From Cycas panzhihuaensis (lineage: Eukaryota; Cycadophyta): a stretch of 64,000 bases of DNA. The position numbers and the translations under genes are program-made. Location: assembly GCA_023213395.1 (NCBI GenBank), contig CM041465.1, forward strand, positions 154,573,741 to 154,637,740, read 5' to 3'. This document shows positions 1-11,455 of the stretch, piece by piece. Under the pieces are notes generated by a model, which saw only the letters and a program-made list of their open reading frames with translations, was not told the origin of the DNA and did no database searches. Position 1 is the first letter of the stretch, and each line of letters opens with the position of its first letter.

Positions 1-970
1 AGTATTTGTCCCTAATTTATATGACCTAGTTCTAACATGAATGGAATAGCTTAAGGTTAGGAAACAATGCTAAATTAAATTATATAGAAATCCTCCATAC
101 AGTAAATTACTGGCAAATACATAGGAAGGACATAATTGAGATTGATTACTATTATATTTTGATAAATTTTTAATTGGTAGTTATAATAGGTGTAAATACA
201 TACAAAGCATAATGGATCAAATACTATGAGTGTAGGAATATGAGAGTATAAGAGTTGTCTCCATGAGGTGGAGAGATAATAAAAGGAAAGTCTATGATCA
301 TAGGGGTAATGAACTTCTCTACAAATACCCAAAATTTTAAATGCCATGCACCATTTGTAAGAATTTATATAGGCCATAAATAGACCACATGGGTATAAAC
401 ATCCAATCTTTGTAAATCTACTATAATTATTTAGTCTATAGAAGATGCTCTGATACTACTTCTAGTAATTTCAAGTAAACCAAATGAGCCCAAGTAATAA
501 AAATTACTAAAGATGTGGTTTTCTAAACTAAATAATTTTAAAATGAATACTATAATCTATCTCTCTTTTTTTTTCACTACTTTTATATGCATTTACTGGT
601 TTGTTTAATAAAGATGACTTCAAATAAAATTAAGTCTCATTATAAAATCACCTTTAAAAAATAAGAATTTTATAATTATGATCTTAAAATAGAATGAATA
701 AAATTGTTAAAAATAGATCATAATGTCAATCTTCTCATTAGCTTCTAAACATACAGTTAGAGGCCCTAAACATACATCGTATAAGAGATTTATATTAGTT
801 TCAAATTTGTAGTATTAAATATAAATTATTAAAGATCAATTTCACTTTAAACCATTGATTATTTTTTAGGCTAATCTTAGCCCGAAATAATTTATAATTA
901 GATGAGTAGAAATATATAAGGAGTGGATCAATAATTTAAAAGATCAAACATTTAAAGTTCTCTTGGTTTC
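1..970 (-). mobile_element. Element J: 5' end of a minus-strand LTR retrotransposon (partial)
   Basis: A primer-binding site in minus orientation lies at 447-458. To its right, 461 to about 970 should be the end of a 5' LTR; to its left, 1-446 should be untranslated leader. The LTR partner lies outside the window, so the LTR length and family are unknown. Element A is inserted at the right edge (target TTTAT at 971-975), possibly inside this LTR, so J may resume after 15349. An open frame at 75-377 on the minus strand resembles nothing I recognise and lies in the presumed leader, so I do not call it a gene. Confidence 0.4.
447..458 (-). other. Primer-binding site of element J
   Basis: The minus strand reads TAGTATCAGAGC, matching the initiator tRNA-Met complement TGGTATCAGAGC at 11 of 12 bases. 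A two-base AG spacer separates it from the presumed LTR, the same spacing as in elements E and F. This is one of only two sites here that keep the internal CAG. Confidence 0.6.
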
Positions 971-975
971 TTTAT
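971..975. repeat. Target-site duplication of element A, left copy (TTTAT)
   Basis: TTTAT here is repeated exactly at 15345-15349, on the far side of A's other LTR. The perfect 5-bp match fixes both outer ends of A although the element is about 14.4 kb long and carries another element inside it. Confidence 0.85.
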
Positions 976-1235
976 TGAAGGGTGAGCGGGAGTCAGAGGG
1001 AGTAGATTATTCTATAAAGGGCATCATTGATAACAAATTTCTAGCATACAAAGGTAGTGTTAAAAAACACCTCAGGTTTGAGAGTTGGGGAAAAGCCCAA
1101 TGTCTATCGTTATTTGGTGTTTAAAACACTTTTTAAAAAAATATTATCCAGTTGGATATTATCACCTAATATTAGTTCCACCATCTCTAATGTTAACACA
1201 CATACATTAACAATTTAAATAAACATTATCTAATA
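976..1235 (-). repeat. 3' LTR of element A
   Basis: It pairs with 15073-15344. Shared landmarks include TGAGCGGGAGTCAGAGGGAG (TGAGTAGGAGTCAGAGGGAG in the partner), AAAAAACACCT, and the inner end CTAATA, which is CTAACA in the partner. On the minus strand it starts TATTAGATAATG, ancestrally TGTTAGATAATG. It is 260 bp against 272 bp for the partner because of small indels. Confidence 0.88.
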
Positions 1236-1249
1236 ATTCTCCCCTATAA
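1236..1249 (-). other. Polypurine tract of element A
   Basis: The minus strand reads ATTATAGGGGAGAA immediately before the 3' LTR. This is the expected position and composition for the plus-strand priming site of a copia element. Confidence 0.6.
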
Positions 1250-4240
1250 TGTTCATTTAGGAAGTCTCTAAGCTTGTCTCTGAATTTATGGAACTTAATC
1301 CATCTAAGAGCTTTAGTAAAGATATTTGCCACTTTTTCTTTTGCGCTATAGTAAATTAACTCAATCTCACTAGCTTAAACCAACTCTCTAATGAAATGAT
1401 GCTAAGTCTTGATATGCTTCATTATACTATGAAATACTAGATTTCGAGTTATTTGAATGGTACTTTGGTTATCACATAATATAGGTGTAAGACCATCTTA
1501 TTTTACCTGTTGATCTTAGAGTAGTCTTGGTAGCCAAACTATTTCACAACCTCTTGCTACTCTTGCTTTGTATTTTACTTCCATAGTAAACAAGGATACC
1601 CTATTTTATTTCCTTTTACTATAAGATATTGATGTTGAACCTAAAATAAAGGTGTAACCTAATGTAGACTTTGTATCATCGATATAACCTACCCAATCAG
1701 AATTACTATAGCAAACTAATTTGAAGTCTATTGATGACTTGTAATAAATTCCATAGCCAATTGTTCCCTTTAAGTATCTAAGGATTCCTTTTACTTCTTG
1801 CCAATGTGATATCCTAGGATCTTATATGAATCTAGAAATAACACTTATTGCATATGTGATATCTAGCTGAGTTGATATCAAGTAAACTAAACTACCAATT
1901 AGTTACCTATAGAGAATAGGATCAATTGATATAGACTCTTCATACTTAGATAATTTTTCCCTGAATTTAGTTAGTGCAGTAAGTGCTTTACAATTACTTA
2001 TATTAAACTTTTGTAATAAGTTTGCAGTGTACTTTCTTTTAGAAACAAATATCCCACTCTCATCTTTCCATACTTCCAAACCTAGGAAGTAGTGCACGAG
2101 TCCTAAATCAATCATTTTAAATTCCTTACATATATCTTCTTTAAACTTTTGAGACAAGTAAGGATTATTACCTATATAAGCAGGATCATCAATATATAAC
2201 CCCACAATAATTATTAAACTTTCTTCAATCCTGATGTATAAATTAAGGTCGAATTGACTTCTTTGAAAACCTTTATCTTTGAAGTATTTATTAATCCTAG
2301 AGTACCAAACTCTAGGTGTGTGTTTGAGTTCATAAGAGGCCTTTTAATGTTTGTAGACCTTATTTTCTTTCCCATTTACTTCAAAACCTTTGGGTTGTTG
2401 TACATAAATCCCATCCTCTATGTACCCATTTAAGAAGAAACTTTTAACATTCATTTGTTAAATAGTATAACCCTCTTATATAGTTAAACTCATTGTTAGA
2501 TAAATGGTTTCCAGTTTGGTAATTAGGATAAATGTCTCATTATAATTAATCCCTTCAATTTATGTATACCATTTGGTAACTAGTCTTGCCTTGTATTTGT
2601 CAATTGTATCATCTGATATAAATTTGGTCTTATAAACCTATTTTGTTCTAATTATAGACTTATCCGGTGGTAAGTCAACCAATTCCCAAGTATTATTTTT
2701 CATTAGGGTATTGTATTTTTCTTTTATTACATCCTTTCATTTATCCTTAGTATTAGTCTCTTCAAAAGTATGAGGCTCATTATATTCTATAACTTGGTTT
2801 ATTAAGGTAAAGTTAACTCTATTAGAGCGAGTAGACCTTTTCTTAAAGTTATTGTCTAATATATATGTAGGATCATGACATATTTAGATCTATTTTAGAA
2901 CCATTTGATTAAATGTGTAAGGTCTAACTTTATTTGGACTTGATTCATGTATACTTGGAATATTTGTTGACTTAGGGTTTGAATCAATTTGATGTTCTTT
3001 AAAGATGATATCCCTACTCATAATGATCTTCTTTTCTTCTAGACCATAGAGTTTATAGGATCTAGATACATCATAATATCTTATAAAAATGCACTTGGTG
3101 ATTTTATCATCCAACCTTGTCCTCTTTTATTCTAGGATATGGGCAATTGCTAAATAACCAAAAATCCTTAGGTGATGTATGCTTAGCTTATGTCCTAACT
3201 AAGCTTGTTCTAGTGTGACCCACCAAACAGCCTTAATGGTACACCTACTCAATAGATAAACTATTGTATATATAATTTCTATCTAATATTTGAATCCAAA
3301 TTGCTTATCTTTTAGCATACTTCTATCTATTTGACTATAATTCTATTTTTTCTTTTTGTGACTCTATTTTGTTAGGGAGTATAAGTATTAGTGAGTTGCT
3401 TCCTTATACCATGGTAGTAGAAATATGCTTTGAATTCATTTGAAATGAATTCTCCCCTATTATCTGACCTCAGGATAAGAATTTGAAGGCCTCTCTATTT
3501 TTCAAAAAAGGTTTTAAAGTCAACAAAGCATTGAAAAGCATCTAATATAAATTTGAGAAAATAAACCTAAGTCCTTTTAGTGGAATCATTCATAAAGGTT
3601 ATGAAGTACTTTGTGCCACCTAATAAAGGTACATCCATAGGACCACATAGGTCTGTATAGATCAACTAAAGTGGTCCTTGTGCTCTATAGTTATTATTTG
3701 GAAAACTTTCTCTATATCATTTTCCAAGAATATATCCTTCACAAATTTATTTATTAACTTCTATAATAGGTAGTCCAATGACCATTTCCATTCTTTTCAT
3801 TACTACCAAGCTATTATAGTTCATATGGCCAAATCTCTTATGCCATGTTTCACTATCAACATTAGATGATGCTTTTAAGGCATAAGTGTCTAGTGGAAGA
3901 ATGACTAATTTGAATAATCTATCATTAGTCATTTATCCTCTTGCTACAATTGCTTTATTCTTTTTATTATCTTTCATTGTATACTTACCATTATCAAAGA
4001 TAACCTTGTAGTCTTGCTCCATCATCTGACCCACCAAAAGTAGGTTCTTCTTTAAATCTAGAACATGTAGAACATCATTTATAGTTCTTATTTCTCTTGA
4101 TTCTATAGTGATGGATACATTACCCTTACTAATGGATACATGAGTTATATTATCCCCAAATATAATCTTTCCTTTCTTAGACTTATTAATGTCTTTGAAG
4201 ATTTCTTCTTGATGGGTCATGTGGGTTGAACACCCATAGT
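1250..4240 (-). pseudogene. Element A pol remnant: protease, integrase, reverse transcriptase, RNase H
   Basis: Copia-type order read on the minus strand. Protease is at about 4240-3950; its active site now reads NYGCSTHM where copia has DSGCSTHM. The GAG-pre-integrase motif WHKRFGHMNYNSL lies at 3747-3932. The integrase core is at about 3740-3120, with IYTDLCGP and LRSDN carrying catalytic aspartates, but the glutamate of the usual ERKNR is lost (TKRKNR). The linker IKLDLTHLIKWF is at about 2900. RT spans about 2890-1900 with YIDD intact at 2185-2196 and GLVHYFLGLEVW downstream. RNase H spans about 1890-1250. Readable stretches are 60-100 codons, separated by stops, many at glutamine positions, and by frameshifts. 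The family is clear; the exact domain limits are not. Confidence 0.9.
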
Positions 4241-4632
4241 TTATGTAGCAACTATCTTCTTATTTACTAACTACAAGACTTAAGAGAAAGAATCTATCAT
4301 TATTTATATCTTGAATTAAAATATTTGTAGTCCCCCTTTATGTATTCGAATTTTAGGAAAAGTAATGCTCTTCTAGATGTCCCATTTTTTGGAAGAAGGA
4401 GCATTAGATAAGTCCTCTTCCTCTTTGACTATAACTTCTACTTCTAGAGGTTCCTCTTCCTCTAGATGTTGCTCTACCTCTTTTAAAGAATTGACCTTAA
4501 CTTTGGCATTAGAAGTTCATTTGATCTTTACCTTGACAACACTGGTTTAAACCTTGATAACTTTCTTGACGTTGGAAGTTATTATATCCTTGGTAACATT
4601 AGTTTTATTCTCAAAATCTTCCTTGACTTTAA
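4241..4632 (-). pseudogene. Element A gag C-terminus (RG/Q-rich tail and decayed zinc knuckle)
   Basis: Translating glutamine-site stops as Gln, the minus strand gives a Gln/Gly/Asn-rich tail, an Arg-Gly-rich stretch (RGRATSRGRGTSRSRS), and then a CCHC knuckle at 4362-4403 reading CSFFQKMGHLEEHY. The first Cys and the GH pair remain. The second Cys is now Phe and the last is Tyr. Nucleocapsid knuckles of this type bind the element's RNA during packaging. This segment continues directly from the gag N-terminal part at 11847-12630; element B sits in the Gln-rich region between them. Confidence 0.82.
4628..4632. repeat. Target-site duplication of element B, left copy (TTTAA)
   Basis: TTTAA precedes B's 5' LTR and TTTAG follows its 3' LTR at 11842-11846. 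The single difference is an A/G transition, in keeping with the general decay. The A gag reading frame resumes on the other side, which independently supports this boundary. Confidence 0.75.
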
Positions 4633-5003
4633 TGTTAAAACTATCTAATACCTCCTCCATTTCTTCATATCATTGTAATATAATGTTTGTATTATGTATT
4701 AATAGACCCTTTATTTAATTAAATCATATTTGATAGTAAGGTTGGGTCCATCTCTTGTGCCATTAAGTTGGCCTATCAAATTGTACTTTAATGTTGAATA
4801 GTGCCCTACCTTTATACATTATTTTTTATTTAATTTAAATGTAGAAGCTCTACCCAAAAAAGAGCCTAAAGTATGACGAATTTACCCATAACTTTACTAG
4901 TATATTTGTTGTGTTATTTTCATATTTCCTTTGAATATTTTAGTTATTTAGCATGATATACTTTGATCAATACACATGTATTTAGATTCTAATGTTTTTA
5001 TCA
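4633..5003 (+). repeat. 5' LTR of element B
   Basis: It starts TGTTAAAACTATCTAATACC and ends TTTTTATCA, directly abutting the primer-binding site. It pairs along its whole length with 11456-11841. Shared blocks include GTCCACCTCTTGTGC, ACTTTGCTAGTATATTTGTT (ACTTTACTAG... here) and TGATATACTTTGAT. Confidence 0.93.
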
Positions 5004-5016
5004 TGGTATCAAAGCC
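5004..5016 (+). other. Primer-binding site of element B
   Basis: TGGTATCAAAGCC directly follows the LTR terminal CA. It differs from the initiator tRNA-Met complement by one G-to-A change in the CAG triplet. Confidence 0.9.
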
Positions 5017-6432
5017 TGTATGTGCCTAATTTAAAGTATTTTTATTGATTTAAAGCTCATTTACTCTATTTCTTTCATACTTTTATAAAAAAGCCAATGA
5101 AGCTAGTTACAACTGATTATAGCCTCTTATGGTAGATTTTTTACCCATTTACATTCATCTAGGGTTTCTTATCAAGTATGCAAAAGAAACATATGGCAAA
5201 TCAGGTTTTTTATTTATTGAAACTCTATTATTGATCAATTCTACTTATTAGAGCTTCATAGGTACTTGTGACAACCTTGTATATAGTCTTACTACCTGTC
5301 ATAGGAGATTCAAGGTAGTTTTAGGGCCTATTTGGCTCTATTTCTCTCTATCTAGCCTCTATAGAATCCTAGACTTTGGTAGTTGTTCCCTCAATCCAGA
5401 GCCTCTTTTCATATTCTGTCACATATTATGGCTTCATCTATGCCCTATGTTCCACCCTCTAAAATTTCACATCATTTGGAGTCTGTTTAAGGTGGTTTCA
5501 GATCTACCAAAGCTCTATAGGAGGTATGTGCCTCACACACAGGCTATGCGGCCAAGAAATTTAAAAATACATTAAAAATATTTTATATTTTTATCATAAG
5601 TTTGATACTTTAGTCATATGATATCAAATATGATTTAAATCTCACTTTAAATATGCCTTAAGCCTCTTTGTTTGGTCATATTCAACCTTTATATGACCTT
5701 ATTAAGTTGCTTAATGTGTAGACTTCAAATCTCATTCAACTAGATTTGATTATTTTAAATTGTGCACAAAACATTTAGCTTCTTATAATACTATTTCAAG
5801 TCTGCTAGCCCCCAAGCAACATTAGTAAGTGGTCATGTGCAACCTTCAGCTGACAGGGGGCCAATTTAAAGAATGCTTAACCCTATTTTCATTTACATTT
5901 TAGTCTTAAAGGGGTACCTTTGCCATTTTTTTGATATCTCCTTAATTACGTATCTATTTTAAGAACTGTCTAGACCACCAAAATGTAGGTTTAGAGCTCT
6001 ATAAGTTAAAATCAAATTGATCTAGATTTAGAGCGAATTTATAGGAGATATAAGCTACTCAAGTTAGCCTTTTATGATTGAGCTATTTAAGCCTTATTTT
6101 TCAAGTTTTAAAGGATCTTTTTAGTTTCTTTAAGGTTATTTTGCTAGATTAGTTTGTGGATTATCTTTCTTAGGTATTCAATTCTAATTTTTTAAGGCTA
6201 ATTAGTGCATGGTGATGTCTCATGTGTAGATATTACTCTTGGAAGATTGAATAAGTTCACTCTTAGAGCTTAGCCCATTAAGAGCTTTCTAAACCTATCC
6301 TTGTTATTTTAATTTGCTTTATTTCATCTTCCTTTTGTTTATTACTTTAAAAGGAACCTCTTGTATATAAGAAACTCACCTAAAAATTAAAATCTTCATA
6401 TTAAAAAAAATAACTCTAAATTAAACCCTCAT
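5017..6432 (+). other. Untranslated leader of element B, unique part
   Basis: About 1.4 kb without a credible reading frame between the primer-binding site and the shared leader block. The related element C has a leader of similar length at 40220-41620. I see no gene; several short frames are interrupted by stops in all phases. Confidence 0.6.
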
Positions 6433-6878
6433 TTCTAGCTTTACAAGGGGAACGATTAGGACCCATGAAGTTACCGCCACACACACACCCTTGGCTTACT
6501 TATATCAGATGAGGAATTTCATTGGCTACTAGGTGTATTAGATGGTAGGCTAAGGTAGAGACCCTACCCTTTAGAGTTTGGAGATTAGGCTAGACCTAGG
6601 GGTTGAGTGCCTTGGTTAGTAAGTTCTCACCACTAGATCTGTTGTTGGGTACAAGTTTGGCGTAGGTGGAAAAATAAATCAAAGGGGTTTTAAGACCTTC
6701 TTTGCATCCTATGTACTAAGGTATATTAAGCCCTTGACCTCACATACTAGTATATTAGTTCCCTGATTTTCCACTTGTGGGAAGACACCATTAGATATGA
6801 TAGTAATTAAGAGCTTTCCTAGAGATCCTTAGCTTTATAACTCTAGATTAGACTCCACTTACATAGATTAGTACCTAA
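6433..6878 (+). repeat. Shared leader block (B copy), just upstream of gag
   Basis: The block begins TAGCTTTACAAGGGG and ends near TTACATAGATTAG. Its reverse complement recurs at 12663-13107 (element A) and 39782-40219 (element C), each time just upstream of gag. Recognisable stretches are TTACAAGGGGAACGATTAGG, GTGCCTTGGTTAGTAAG and TTTTCCACTTGTGGG. It has no reading frame, so a role as RNA leader (packaging, translation or splicing signal) is an inference. Confidence 0.85.
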
Positions 6879-6921
6879 AAACTTTGAAGACATAGATTTA
6901 AACGAAGAAAACCTTTCAAAT

Positions 6922-7840
6922 ATGGCATCACAAATACTTCTTTTAAACACCATTAAACTTAACAAGATAAACAATTGTATACCTTAGAAGAAGTAAGTCA
7001 AAAACTTATTCATCATGAACAAATTTTGGGCTAATGTTAATGGGGACATACCTCTTTCCATTCCTATACCAGACCCTAATTATGTCACAAAAATAATCCC
7101 ACTCAATCTTGTAGCCTTAGCAAACTTCAAAGCTAAGGACAACATAGTATTATCCTTCCTCCAATTGGCAGTTGAAGACCATGTAGATCAAAACATTGAA
7201 TCCTCCCAAACATATCATGAGGTATGGAAAATACTTTGTGCCCTTTATGAGAGAAAAAATGAATTGAGCTCTTTAACACTTAAATCCCATCTATTTACTA
7301 TGTCCTTTGCTAAAAATGTTACTAACCATTTAACTAAAGTTAAAATAATTTAAAATCAGTTGATTATTCTTGGTGTGGCACCTTCTAATCATGACTTGAT
7401 TTTTAGCATTATTAATATTCTACTTATTAAATACAATTGTTGTGTATCTAAGTTAGATGATAATTAGTCCAAGATAAACTTTATAACCTTTGAGGGTCTC
7501 TTCCTTTGAGAGGAGAATATACTCAACTGACTAGGGATGACATCAACATTTAACTTAGCTCCTACCTTTATAGCCTAAAATTCAGAAAAAAGTAAGACTA
7601 TTAATAAAGCAGCTTAATATCTTAATTGGTAACAAGACCTAACTCAACACTTGGAGTTACATCAACAACCAACTTAGTAGTAACTTATTGGCACCTCCTC
7701 CTCCTCTTATCTAATTCAGTAGTCTCAATAGTCTTAGTACCAACCATAGGGGTAGTCTCACAAGAATTAGTAAGGCAAACCAAATGTCACCCGCCTCTAC
7801 TATGGAAAAATTGGACATTTAGCTATTGAGTGCAGGAGAT
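6922..7840 (+). pseudogene. Element B gag remnant
   Basis: Copia-type Gag of the UBN2 class, which would form the particle shell. The start at 6922 is chosen because MASQILLL is in frame with the long open piece at 7015-7353 (MNKFWANVNGDIPL ... ANFKAKDNIVLSFL ... VWKILCALYERKN); two stops lie between. A further piece (NQLIILGVAPSNHDLIFSII) follows a stop at 7351. The zinc knuckle at 7792-7833 reads RLYYGKIGHLAIEC: the GH pair and last Cys are kept, while the first Cys has become Arg and the second Tyr. The closest relative in the window is the gag of element C at 38787-39715. Confidence 0.9.
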
Positions 7841-8189
7841 GGTAGGTTGATTTATAGTTCTTACAGATACTATGCTCTCCTCAAGGAGCCCCTTTTCAAT
7901 AATAAGGAGGCTCTCATTATCAACAAAGTGGTCCAATTCAATAATAAGAAGGCCTTTTCTAGCCACAAGAGAGGCCATCATGCCAACCTTAAGGCTAATT
8001 CTATTAGTAGAATTGGAATCTAAGGTTTACATAAGGACAAAGACCTTAAAATAGGTAATGGTTCTCAAATAAAAATAAAAGGAACTAATAGAATAATCAA
8101 CAATAGGGTGGTAATATGGGAGATGGTTAGGGCTTCTCCTCTTATAAACTATTTTCTATAGAAATGTCCTCATAGCTTGATGAGACCAC

Positions 8190-11100
8190 ATGACTCCTTG
8201 ATTCTAGTGCGATGAGATATATGATAAGTTTTAAAAAAATATTGGAAGAGACCCAACTAATCAACACTCAAATGGTTACATTTGGGGATAATTTAACATA
8301 CAATGTGACCAAAATTAGTAGGGTACTAATAATATTAAAGAACTCCAACATTATACACCACATCAGTAATGTGTTCCTTGTACCCAGTATAAAGATGAAC
8401 CTTCTTTCCATCAACCAAATAGACAAGAAAAACTTAGATGTCCTCTTTAGCTAAGGTATTTACAAAATTACAGATCATGCTAGAGGTAAACTTATGGCCA
8501 TAAAACATGAGGATAGTGCCTTATACATGCTTGATAGAGTCCCCCTTGACACTGCATCATAAAATGAATCTTGTTCCATGGCCAACTCAACTTAATCTGA
8601 TAAGGGGAAAGATGTAATTGATGAAGAGTCCCCTTACATATAGGAACTTGGAGAATTCTCTTATTCAAAGGATGATGTGATCACGAATAGCTCCAAAGAC
8701 CACCTATGTGATCAACGCCTAGGTCATTTGATCATGTATAGCTTAAACCTTATGTCTAGGCTCAAAATGGTACATGACGTACCTAAAATCAAGACATGCT
8801 AGAATATATATGAGGCATGCCTAAAGGGAAAGTATCAAAGAGAAAAAATCATTTCTAAGAATGCATGGGGAGCTTCATAAACATTATAGTTAGTGCACTA
8901 TGACATTTGTGGCCCTATGTCCATCTAATCTCTTAATAGAAGTTGGTATTTCATCACCTTCATATATGACTTCTTAAGAAAAGTACGGGTCTATTTCTTG
9001 AGAAACATATATCAAGCCCTAGATAGATTTAAAGAGTTCAAAGCTACTATAGAAAATGAAAGTAGGATGAAAATCAAGATTCTTAGATTTGATAATGGTA
9101 GTGAGTACATTTCAAATTAGTTCAATAACTTCTATAAAAAACATAACATCCAACATCATTTTTTTGCTCCTCATATACCCCAACAGAATGGTGTAGTTGA
9201 AAGGATGAATTAGAATTTAATCAACAATGGAAAAGCCATGCTTAGTGCTACCAACATTGCCACTAGATTTTGGGGCAATGCCATTACCACTATTGCTTAT
9301 CTAACCAATATAAGTTGCACAGTTGTAATTAGGAACATTACTCCAAAAGATGCTTGGTTAGGTTAAAAACCATCTGTAGCTCACTTAAGGATCTTTAGAT
9401 GCATGTCATACAAGCATGTCCTAAAGGATAACAAAAAGAAGCTTGAAGACAAGAGCCTTAAGTGCGTCTTGCTTGGCTCTATACCTAGTTGCAAAGCCTA
9501 TAAAGACTTTGATATGGTTGGTAACTAAGCTTGCATGACATGAGATATAATCTTGGTAGAAGACCATGGGAACTAACACCTTCTCAACCTCATATTGTAA
9601 CAACAGATGAAGTTGGTATATCACAAGTAACTCTTGAATAAATTTTAGAATCACCAACACTAGCCTCCTTCTACACTTTAGGTCTCTCATTAGTTTTAGC
9701 AATATCTTCATCATCCACTCAAGTAAGCATAAACTCACCTCCTATTTCAATTAATGACCTTTAGGTGGAAGCCACCAACTTTCAACCACCTCCTAGGTGG
9801 GTACAATAGCTTTTAAAGGATGCTCCTCCTATTCCCATAGTTACAAAGATGCCTTCTAAGATAAGACACTCTACAAACTTTGCCCTCATGGCACGTGTCA
9901 TTGAAACTCTTGAGCCTTCTATATTTGAGGAGGAAGTCAAAGATCAAATGTTGAAAGCAGCTATGGATGAAGAGATAAATTTGATCTTAAAAAATAACAC
10001 TTGGGAGCTAATTAAATTACCACCTGGGAAGAAAGTAATTGACTATATATAGTTGTACAAGACTAAGTTCTATATAGATGGCATCGTAGAGCATCATAAA
10101 ACTCGCCTTATAGTAAGAGGTTTCAAATAGTAAGAAGAATTGGATATGATGAGATCTTTACACTGGTAGCCAACATGATTATATTTCATTTGGTTATATC
10201 CTTAGTAGACTAATTTAGATGGCCTATTTATCAAATGGATGTAAAGAGTGCTTTCCTTAATTGGGAGTTCAAAGAAGAGGTTTTCTTAAAATAACCCCGA
10301 GACTATATTATTCTAAGACAAGAACACTTAGTTTGTAGACTCAAGAAAGTCATTTATAGACTTAAGTAGGTACCATGTGCTTGGTATGCAAAGATAAATA
10401 CATTTTCCATATAGCATAGATTCAATCATTCACCCTCTAACCCTTATCTCTATATTTAGGTTAGAGATAATTTGATCATAATCATTATTCTTCATGTAGA
10501 TGACCTTACTATCACTAGCAACGATACAGATGGAATTTCTTAGCTTCAATTATAATTAAAGAGCAACTTTGAGATGACTGAACTTAGATTACTCTACTAC
10601 TTCCTTGGAATTGAAGTTTGGCAAGAACTAGAGCACATCCTCCTAACTCAAACTAAGTATACTAATGAGATCTTAGAAAGATTTAAGATAACAAAATACA
10701 AGCCTATACTAATTCCTATAGAGACAGGAACCAAGTTAAACCTAGATGATTAAGGAAATCCTTTTGATCCTACTTTGTATCGACTATTAGTTGGGAGCCT
10801 CGTTTATCTCATTTACACTTATTTGAACATCTCATATACATCAAGGATCAATTCCATGTATATGTCAAAACCCAAATTATCTCATTAGAAAGTAGACATT
10901 AGGATCCTTAAATATATATGTGACACTTATCAATTTGGCTTTAAGTACAATAAGATTAACTTATCTATTCTAAAGGGACATACAGATGCTAATTGTGCTA
11001 GTTGCTAGGATACATTCCATTCAACTTCAGGCTATTATTTTAATATAAACTTAATTATAATCTCATGGAGCTATAAGAAGCAGCCTAATATTGCCATTTC

Positions 11101-11440
11101 CTTTATCAAAACATAATATAAAGTAGTTGTCCATGCTATAACCAAGTTGATTTAGCTTAGAAGGATTCTCGTCAATCTTAGACTTCAACAATGTGCACCT
11201 ACCATCCCGTACTGTGATAATCAAAGCATATTAAACATGACAAAGAATCCTGTATTCCATGCTAGAAACAAGTACATCGAAGTCCATCACCACTTCATCC
11301 ATGAGTATGTCTAAAATGAAGAAGTTAATCTTATCTATCATCCTATTAAAGACAAGGTCATCGGCATCTTCATGAAAGTACTTGGTAAACTAAAGTTTGA
11401 ATAGTTTAAGCATGAATTTGGCATCTAAAGAAATGAAGTT
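8190..11440 (+). pseudogene. Element B pol remnant: protease, integrase, RT, RNase H
   Basis: Protease at about 8190-8560 has the active site LLDSSAMRYM, where DSGA is expected (Gly to Ser). The HHCC/core integrase at about 8700-9420 includes DQRLGHL, HYDICGPM, LRFDNGSEYIS and PQQNGVVERMN, so the catalytic D, D and E are still legible. The connection domain is at 9849-10052 (MLKAAMDEEINLILKNNTWEL). RT spans about 10060-10800 with its catalytic box HVDD at 10493-10504 (Tyr to His) and LLYYFLGIEVW. RNase H spans about 10900-11440 and includes GHTDANCAS, KYIEVHHHFI and the terminal LKFE*FKHEFGI. More than 30 stops, mostly at former Gln or Trp codons. Confidence 0.93.
9421..9848 (+). pseudogene. 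Element B integrase-RT linker (low-conservation part)
   Basis: Between the integrase C-terminal motif (LKDNKKKLEDKSLKCVLLGS, 9421-9480) and the connection domain at 9849 lies a poorly conserved, stop-rich linker, as in all copia polyproteins. The same stretch reads open on the minus strand (9421-9738), but that frame is a shadow of the sense coding. Confidence 0.65.
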
Positions 11441-11445
11441 GCTAT

Positions 11446-11455
11446 TAAGGAAGGG
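11446..11455 (+). other. Polypurine tract of element B
   Basis: TAAGGAAGGG lies directly before the TGTTA start of the 3' LTR. The same tract, in minus orientation and as TTAAGGGAGGG, precedes the 3' LTR of element C. Confidence 0.8.

Noticed and set aside
75-377. 100-codon open frame on the minus strand
   Set aside because: It sits in the presumed leader of element J, is Tyr/Ile/Leu-rich as expected from translated AT-rich DNA, and shows no known motif.
9421-9738. 105-codon minus-strand frame inside element B
   Set aside because: Shadow of the sense-strand pol linker; the sense strand carries recognisable integrase motifs at its left end.
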